From positions 15,490,275 through 15,554,274 of the forward strand of contig LS997562.1 in NCBI GenBank assembly GCA_000469685.2: a stretch of 64,000 nucleotides of DNA, read 5' to 3'. The stretch comes from Haemonchus contortus. Its lineage: Eukaryota > Nematoda > Chromadorea > Rhabditida > Trichostrongylidae. Each line of letters opens with the position of its first letter. Position 1 is the first letter of the stretch. Both the position numbers and the translations under genes were made by a program. Shown here one piece after another: positions 57,343-64,000 of the stretch. The notes below the pieces were generated by a model, which was given only the letters and a program-made list of their open reading frames with translations, had not been told where the DNA came from and searched no databases.

Positions 57343-58330
57343 TATATAAAGCGCTCGCGTCTGTCTGTCTGTCTGTTTGCTGTTTGTTTGCACGGAAATT
57401 CATAACTCCTGCTTACGTGGACCTAGAACGCTTAAATTTAGCAGGATCATTGTAGGCAGGATGAGAACATTTATGGCGGGTGGCAGGTCTAGATGGGGCG
57501 GGATTTGCGCCAAAATTATTAGTTTGGCTCTAGGGTGTTCAAACTTGGTGGAGTATAGGCGGTGGGATGGGGAGACCTATGGTAGATGAGAGGACCGGAC
57601 CCAGTCCACAGGAGGCGGGGTGTGCTCGAAATAAATGTTCGAGTGAAAACCCATAGTTCCGGATCCCGTAGACTTGGAGAACAAAACCTTCAGGAGTAGA
57701 GGAGGCAGATTGAGAACACTGACGATGGAAGAGGCGTTAGAGAGCAAGATCCAGTCACCGATTAGATCCTAACGCCTTTATTATTCACGATCTAGCTTCG
57801 ATTTTTTTTTCACTCGACAAGAAGGTTAAGTGCAGTGATAGGGACCGTGAAATTATGAAATAAAATAAATCATTATGAAATTTGATTCACTTCTTGCTTA
57901 CTACCGCTACCCAGCGAAGTTCGCGATTCTGTGGAGGATCAAGGTTTCTCTCTGTTTTGATATCATTCATAGCAGAACCTATCCGACCGCCAACAATCTG
58001 GAAGCCTCTATCAATGTCATATCCTCAAAGAAAAAGTTCCATTAGATAGTAGCCACCTGCTATTGCAGTCTGCTTCTCCTTGAGGTTTAAACAGTCCCTG
58101 GGCATTTTTTTGAAACCTTGCTCATGAAGATGGTGTGCACATTCAACTGTTAGCAGCCATAGAATGAGCTCCTTTACCTTCCTACAGAGTAAAGTTCTGT
58201 GAGCCAATCATTAAAGTAACTTCTATGTCGAGTGCTGCTTTTGACTAAATAATCGCAGCACTGCGTATCCAGATAAGTTGATTGATCAATTAATGTGACG
58301 CGGGCGTTAGCGTGCATAACCCAACTGGTT
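57343..58330 (+). repeat. Tandem unit 1, Helitron-like features
   Basis: Starts TATATATAAAGCGCTCGCGT followed by CTGT repeats, then CATAACTCCTG, GACCTAGAAC and GGCAGGATGAGAAC. Roughly 110-bp sub-units recur inside it. It ends with GGGCGTTAGCGTGCATAACC, CAACTGGT. The next unit begins directly after. The 5' TCTAACTATATATAAA pattern resembles Helitron/Helentron termini, but no Rep or helicase is present. Confidence 0.55.
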
Positions 58331-59240
58331 ATATATAAAGCGCTCACGTCTGTCTCTCTGTCTGCTTGTTTGTTTGCACGAAAATTCATAACTCCTGTCC
58401 CCGTGGACCTAGAAAGTTCAAGTTTGGAAGGAGCACAGGCGGCAGGGTGAGAAAATTGATGGCGGGTGGCAGGACCGGACCGTGTCTACAGGGGCGGGAT
58501 TTGCGCCAAAATACTAGTTTGGTCCTAGGACGTTCAAACTTGGCTGGAGTATAGGCGGCATGATAGGGACGCTTATGGTAGGTGGGAGGACCGGGCTCCG
58601 TTCATAGGAGGCGGTGTGTGCGTGAAATAAATGTCCGAGTGAAAATCCATATTTCCTTAGCAAGTGGACTTGAAGAGTAAAATCAATAGGAAAAGAGGAG
58701 GCAGGATGGAAACTTTGACGATAGAGGAGACCCTAGAGAACAAGATCCGATCACTAATTCAATCCTAGCGCCTTCGTCTCTCTATCCATGCTTCGATATG
58801 ATACATGGCAAACCTTACCCGACCCCTAATAATCTTGGATTCTCATTTAATGATGTAACTGTAGAGAAAAGGAGCTACATTCATGAAGACATTTGATAAT
58901 GGTATTATTATGACTCGACAACATTTGTGAGTAACAATCAAGGCTTTGGATGACTATTTTATGGTATTTTTGAGATGAACAGCGACAGATCGAAAAGGCA
59001 TAGACATCGGCGCATCTCGAATATTATTTGCATGCCCTTTTACTCATCCATAGAATTTCATGTTCCGAGAAGATCATTTGTTCCAGAGAAAGAGAGAAGC
59101 GGTAAGCGCAGTGATAAGGCTTTCTTAAAGTTTCTTTACTATGAAGAGATGAAAGTTCAATTCATTTATCGTTGTTACAAGTCGTAGGTAAGCGGTACAT
59201 AGTGGGCATGTGGTGCACGCATTAGCGTGCGTAGCCCAAC
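58331..59240 (+). repeat. Tandem unit 2, Helitron-like features
   Basis: Second, diverged copy of the preceding unit: TATATATAAAGCGCTCACGT at the start, the same CATAACTCCTG, GGATTTGCGCCAAAATA and GATCC(G/A)(A/G)TCAC blocks in the same order, and GCATTAGCGTGCGTAGCCCA then ACTGGT at the end. The unit is about 0.9-1.0 kb. Confidence 0.55.
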
Positions 59241-59539
59241 TGGTATGTTTATAATTGCCTGGGTCTTGAACTGGAAACTTCATTACTTAGAGAGGGACAA
59301 AAGCATGCCTCCATGTACAGGGATGAAGCCCGGAAAAATATCAAATTAAGTACCCTCCAGGGCTTCTATGTCTTCTTCATAGGTGCGACTATCTGATTAC
59401 CAGTTCTACTTCGCTATATATTACCTCCTTCCACTTTTTCTCTACTGAAGCAGGTGGGTAGCGATATAGAGAGCATAAATGGCTTCGTCGTGCTGTGTGC
59501 TTCAGTTGTGAGTTCTAGTTGTTTCAGGATACTTCGTTT

Positions 59540-59960
59540 TGAAAAACCCATTCGTTTGAGGTCCTGTTACTCTGCTCGTCCGAGGTTCATTACGGACTAA
59601 GTTGACGGTAAGCCTAGTTGATTCTGTCTCTTTGCGTTCTGGACCGAGGACCATACCTTGCGAAGGATCCTTTCATCTGCTTGACAGGGGGGGGGGGGGG
59701 AGGGTAGACAATCTCATCGTTCTTACGATGAAAAGCACTAGTTCCTCTCTTTTTTCCGTCAATCTCTCAGCGTGCTGATCTTTTTCCTTAACTTAACGAT
59801 GATCTAATTTTAATCTTTCAATCTTGTTTTGTTAAGATGCACTCCCCTTATTCCTTGCTTATAGGCAGTTTACTTTACTTTCCAAGTTCCAACTTCTCCT
59901 TTTGTGCGGTTAAGGGGCACATCCTTGGGTTGTATATGAATAAATAAATAAGTAAATAAA
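59540..59960 (+). repeat. Dispersed repeat ending in an AATA-rich tail
   Basis: Shares TAAGTTGACGG(T/C)A then CCTAGT(T/G) and GGACCG(A/G)GG(A/T)ACCAT with 63830-63910. It contains a run of 14 G (59687-59700) and ends with GAATAAATAAATAAGTAAAT, the kind of tail seen on RTE-mobilised non-LTR elements and SINEs. Boundaries are approximate. Confidence 0.45.
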
Positions 59961-60323
59961 TGTGTGTGAAAATATGGCATGAAGAATACCTTCCCTAGCC
60001 GAAAGACTAGCCACGTCAATGAACAAATAGTATCTCCAGTATATCACCAAGGAAAATCGATTATATTTATTTATCTTTATGATTTCACATCAAAAGCTAG
60101 TTCATACGCTGTGTCTTTTGTATAACATGATTGCGAGGATTGTTATCATTGTTGCTGAATGGCGTAAAACTGGAACAATCGGGATCATCACTCAACGCTT
60201 AGACCTGCTTTTCAGCTGACGGTATCCAGTGCGAACTTTTGTGGAATCTTCTCTGAAATCATCATTTGTCATCTGTATGTTTCATAAGGTACTATAATAA
60301 TCTTTAGAATTTTTTTATCTTAG

Positions 60324-60606
60324 GGGCTATTCAAGAGCCAAAGGACCAGGTTGTCACAGCTAATCTTCACGAACCTTCTGTGGGGAAGCTCAAGCTAAGG
60401 AAACCATCGTTGAGGTAGGAAAACAATGAACTGTTTCAAAGACAGTAATACTTACGTTTTATCCTGCATAGTGTGGTGCGTGTCATCTCTTGTATTCCTA
60501 AAGAAAAGCGACTTTACGAATATCTCTATTTTTCAGGAGAAGACGAACATTTGATCTGAAAATGATTATGTTTTGGTTATTTACTTGTTTGTATCGAGTT
60601 GTATAG
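60324..60606 (+). CDS. Candidate 3' two-exon fragment, unknown protein
   Basis: Exon 60324-60414 follows ATCTTAG and reads AIQEPKDQVVTANLHEPSVG then KLKLRKPSL, ending AG before GTAGGA. Exon 60537-60606 follows TATTTTTCAG and reads RRRRTFDLKMIMFWLFTCLY then RVV and a TAG stop. The phases agree, and the fragment would end in a basic stretch plus a short hydrophobic tail. No upstream exon fits the required phase 1. It could be the end of an undescribed gene or chance. Confidence 0.3.
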
Positions 60607-61728
60607 AGCTCTTGGAACATTACGTAACCCGTCGGTCATTACACATCACATTCAGACCATATTGATAGTGGTGCACGCATCTCACACCTTGCACTGTTGT
60701 GCCGATGAGTTCTGTCGTCCACTATGGAGGCGGCAAACTGTGGCTTTCAAGGCTGTAGACTTGTTAACAACATCCGTTAGCATAAAGCGCTGCTTAACTC
60801 AGTTAATGTTCAACTCTTCGGTCGATATCTCAGCCTTAATTCTTGACCTAATTCCATCTACATGAAGTAGGTCGTCGTTCAAAAGAGCAGGACTCTGCTG
60901 ATGTATTGCTTTGTCGCATTCAGAGAAATCACAGAAGTGTTTCATACTGAGCGTTATGTTATACTGGAGGGTCATAAAGCTGCGAACCTTTACTCAAGCT
61001 CCAGTTACGCCAGTGAACTTCGAGGTAGACTCAAGAGCAGATTTCGTAGGTCGTTGAGCACTTAATTTGGAGATTGGTACAGTTTCAGAAAACTCTCAGC
61101 ATCTATCTCAACAGCCTATGTCCCGTACCAGAATGGAAGGGGCCAACCGTCTAATGGATGCCTTTTAAACGCTGGGATCTTGAGTTACATTCTGTTGGAG
61201 ATTTCCGATGGAGAAGCTTATAGAATCAATTACAGGCAGAAAAAGTAGTATAGACAGTGACTAAACTAGTGACCTGTTTAGTTGAGGGGCAAATCGCTCG
61301 CTACTAGGCAAAATATCGGGACTGATTGTAGCTTGCTGGATTTATAAGTCGAAACCTTCTTTCCCCTATTCAGAATGGTGATAAACTATATCGTTTGAGT
61401 GAGAGCGCTGTACAAGCAGTTTCAATGCGAGATATAAAACTGTGAAATGCACATGACGTCAGACATTTCATAGTTGAGACTTGAAAAAAACAATTTCTAG
61501 TGCGGTCGAATTGTGAAAGGAGTGGTAGCCATATCCACTTCCTAGTTGTCGGTCAGCGATTCTGACTGTCTCCTTACGAGAAGTAATCTTGCCCTCAAAG
61601 AATCAAAGTAAGAGCCGGATTTGTTTCAGTGTTCTATACATAAACATATACTTTCTATACATACAATCCGATTCTTTTTCGAATAGGAAAACATGAATAT
61701 GTCATGTGATTAATTAGGTTAAAGACGT

Positions 61729-63440
61729 TCAAACTTTATTTTCTCTCTTCTCGGGCACCCCGAAAATGGACATAACTTCACCGTAGCTGCATGCTTCATA
61801 CCTTTCCAAGGAACTTAGAGGCTTCAAATACATATCTTCTTCGGTGTTGTCACCAGTCTCTTCTATCTGAAACACTTTACTCATTAGCAAGTTGTAAAAG
61901 ATTACGCATATTTGAAAATTTCATTGAAGAAGTCTCGCTCTGTCACATAACTCTAAATGAATGGATGAGGTCAGTGGTCAGTTCAAGGCTAACACTCAAG
62001 GCTGATAATTCGATGTCGCAGAATTCATCCTACCAACAGCGAATGTGGTTTCAGCCTCAGTGCTAGTTATAAGAACCGTGTACTCGTGAGTAAACTAGGT
62101 AGGGAACGTTTGAACTCCCTAAACTTATTTGTGAGTTACTCCCAGTGACTGCTGTGTTGTCGCATCGTAATATCTTGTGAGTGGTGAGTGTGACAGCGAG
62201 ATGTAGAAGGTATTAGGCTGCGCGAACAAGCTGGGTTGACGATCCACATTTGAACCTCCCCTCTTGATCACGGGTGTGGGTACATTCACCCAGAACAGGA
62301 TGGACGCGGCAAGACGCGCGGCGAAATTTGTAGCGATGTAACCGACTTTAGCGCCTATCATTGGGGCCCAAATTTGAAGTAGAGCTGATAGGTATGATCA
62401 TCTGACCATACTAATGTACTCTATATCAAGTTTGTTCCCCAATGATAGGTGCCAAAGTCGTCCTAAAAGCCACGAATCTCGACGCGCCATTTGCCGCGTT
62501 CACCAGTTCTGGGAGAATGTTCCGTACCCCCCCCCCCCCCTTCCTGGTCACAGTTCGATTATCTATAAGTGGTAATGTCACAACCTTGTACTTCTGAAGG
62601 GTTCTTCTTAACAGCAGAACAAAAGTAACGATTGATATTCCACTTTGAAATCGGAAGTTAAAAGGTGAAATTTCTATTAACGACATTCCGCCTTTATCAA
62701 GGAAAGAGGGTTAGGTACTATTGTAATAAGGTCTGGCAAGGTATCGGCTAAAACTTTTGAATTATTCTGGAAGTTTCCGTGAAAATATATAGAAGGACTG
62801 CTCACTCGTCTGCGCATATCTGGAGACTAAAATATCACAGTCGCTCTCAGATCGACTCTCAGATCGAAGTACATCTTCGACATTTTTGTTTCGTGCTTTG
62901 ATGGGTAGGCGTGATGCGAACTAGGCGTTCATAAAATTGCTTACAAGGGGGGTCAAGATCAAGAATTTGGGACAACTTTCAGTGCTCTTCAGCACCAGAC
63001 TGATAGTGTAAGGGAACGGCTAGGTCGTTATAGGGTCAAATAACTGTCGGATAAACAAGGAAATTGGAGCCATATGTGATATGCCCATAAAGGTGGGTAG
63101 AGTTCTTGAAAAGCGATTTCGTAAGAACTAGAGGAATTTACGAAAAATCTGGGCCTTTGTAAAACTTCCTTCAGAAAATTTTTAAACGACCTAGTAGGTT
63201 AGCGTAAGCGCATTGATATAGCTGAGGATTAGAGTTCAACATATCTGACTTATCTGGCAAAACAGTTTGAAAAAATGATCCTCACGAACCGTCATCGGTG
63301 CATCAGCTGCAGCTCTTGTTACTCCAGGTATTGAGTTTAGAGCGAATCTTTCTGCTGGTGGTGGCCTGTATTTTTTCATTATGCTATATAGTATCGTGCA
63401 CACCTGTGCCATCGTTGGACGCGCTGCTGGATCTACCACC
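61729..63440 (-). CDS. C-terminal part of a protein kinase (5' end beyond window)
   Basis: Three minus-strand exons: 63440-63286, 62895-62806 and about 61862-61729. The first carries VVDPAARPTMAQVCTILYSI, the final kinase subdomain with its conserved Asp-Pro-x-x-Arg-Pro, then a Pro-rich linker KKYRPPPAERF. The phase-1 junction to the second exon gives ...APMTVP-RNKNVEDVL and an acidic/Ser-rich tail (RSESRSESDCDIL). The last exon reads ETGDNTEEDMYLKPLSSLER and ends VPEKRENKV. In-frame joining of exons 2 and 3 uses a CAGATAG acceptor (AG at 61864-61863); an unseen small exon is also possible. About 125 aa are visible. The RPTM..V motif and MYLKP tail suggest a tyrosine-kinase-like or related kinase, but the family cannot be fixed without the catalytic loop. 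Confidence 0.65.
62265..62560. repeat. Foldback element in the last kinase intron
   Basis: Arms of about 100 bp, 62265-62370 and 62437-62560, are imperfect reverse complements: CACCCAGAAC with GTTCT-GGGAG, GGACGCGGCAAGACGCG with CGCGCCATTTGCCGCG, and ACTTTAGCGCCTATCATTGG with CCAATGATAGGTGCCAAAGT. The spacer is about 66 nt. A run of 14 C (62527-62540) sits at the outer end of the right arm. Confidence 0.7.
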
Positions 63441-64000
63441 CTGAATTAAGCGATAGTTCAGATTTGAGCTTTCTTAAGTGAATTGGAAAAGTTTCCTAGA
63501 ATTATTTTCAGAGTCGAAAATGCTACTGGTACTATTATGCTTCCCTCACTAATGCTCACTTTTTCATTTATGTATCGAATTTTGATTTTTGAGTGTTCAC
63601 TGATGAATTTCTCAAATGATTAGTAATCAGTCGATTGTTTATTCTCTCCAGAAAATTCAAATAGAGTGCTTTGCAGCTAGTCATCTCTGCGTATAACATA
63701 GATTGGCTTGTTCTTCAATGCCTCTGACGTAGCGTCATCACCTGAGCTTCATCAGTTCAGGTCCTTTTGTGTTGTTACGGTCCATTCCATTATGGATCGT
63801 CCCTCTGAACGCTTTGTGTTTTATGTGCTTGAGCAACTCCGGAGGTTAAGTTGACGGCAGTCCTAGTGTTTCTTTGACCTTCTGAAGGACCGGGGTACCA
63901 TCCTGATGGTAAACACGAGCTCATGACGTATCTTGCTCATATGATCTGAATTCCCTGGCATGTGTGACAGCGTCGTTGACCTTTGTTCGTTGACGGGGTT
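63441..64000. other. Right edge, intron of the kinase gene with repeat
   Basis: No further kinase exon was found here. From about 63750 the sequence is repeat-like: TAAGTTGACGGCAGTCCTAG (from about 63846) and following match 59.6 kb. The 5' part of the kinase gene lies beyond 64000. Confidence 0.45.

Noticed and set aside
1..64000. CRISPR arrays, rRNA, operons, prokaryotic elements
   Set aside because: None seen; gene structures are eukaryotic with spliceosomal introns.

Overview
The window looks like a piece of a strongylid (hookworm-type) nematode genome. The main reasons are a muscle UNC-87 gene with seven calponin-like repeats, many short phase-consistent exons separated by long introns, spliced-leader-type acceptors just upstream of two start codons, and abundant degenerate non-LTR retrotransposons, SINEs and MITEs. 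No operon, CRISPR or prokaryotic signal was seen.

Five protein-coding genes can be rebuilt exon by exon. (1) 1530-6272, minus: unc-87, an actin-bundling protein of body-wall muscle. (2) 15785-27177, minus: an eight-exon polytopic membrane protein of about 351 aa, possibly in the SLC35/drug-metabolite transporter class; its introns carry at least four MITE copies. (3) 29504-32426, minus: a complete 11-exon La (SS-B) RNA-binding protein of 391 aa. (4) 38414-49491, plus: a complete 14-exon alpha-1,3-mannosyl-glycoprotein beta-1,2-N-acetylglucosaminyltransferase (MGAT1/GnT-I, the GLY-12/13/14 family) of 459 aa, with a GC-AG intron and a possible alternative first exon at 36271-36336. (5) 61729-63440 and beyond the right edge, minus: the 3' end of a protein kinase gene. 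A two-exon fragment at 60324-60606 (plus) and an interrupted reading frame near 10.2-10.7 kb are weaker candidates.

The rest is accessory DNA. A 256-258 bp MITE family is present in five copies, each with a 9-bp target-site duplication (three perfect). A second MITE family (about 294 bp) has one copy with a near-perfect 9-bp duplication. A 565-bp piggyBac-like MITE sits between TTAA sites and interrupts an older repeat whose empty paralogue lies next to it. Two elements end in AGGCAC/GTGCCT beside TTAA; one holds an 89-bp near-perfect hairpin. There are also tRNA-derived SINE copies with A and B boxes, several foldbacks, a degenerate RTE-type reverse transcriptase (52.9-53.9 kb), a CR1-type fragment (54.1-54.4 kb) and a roughly 0.95-kb tandem duplication (57.3-59.2 kb) with Helitron-like features.

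The genes do not form a pathway. They are unrelated housekeeping, muscle, glycosylation and signalling loci embedded in repeat-rich sequence. All protein families were recognised by eye; no alignment or database search was run.
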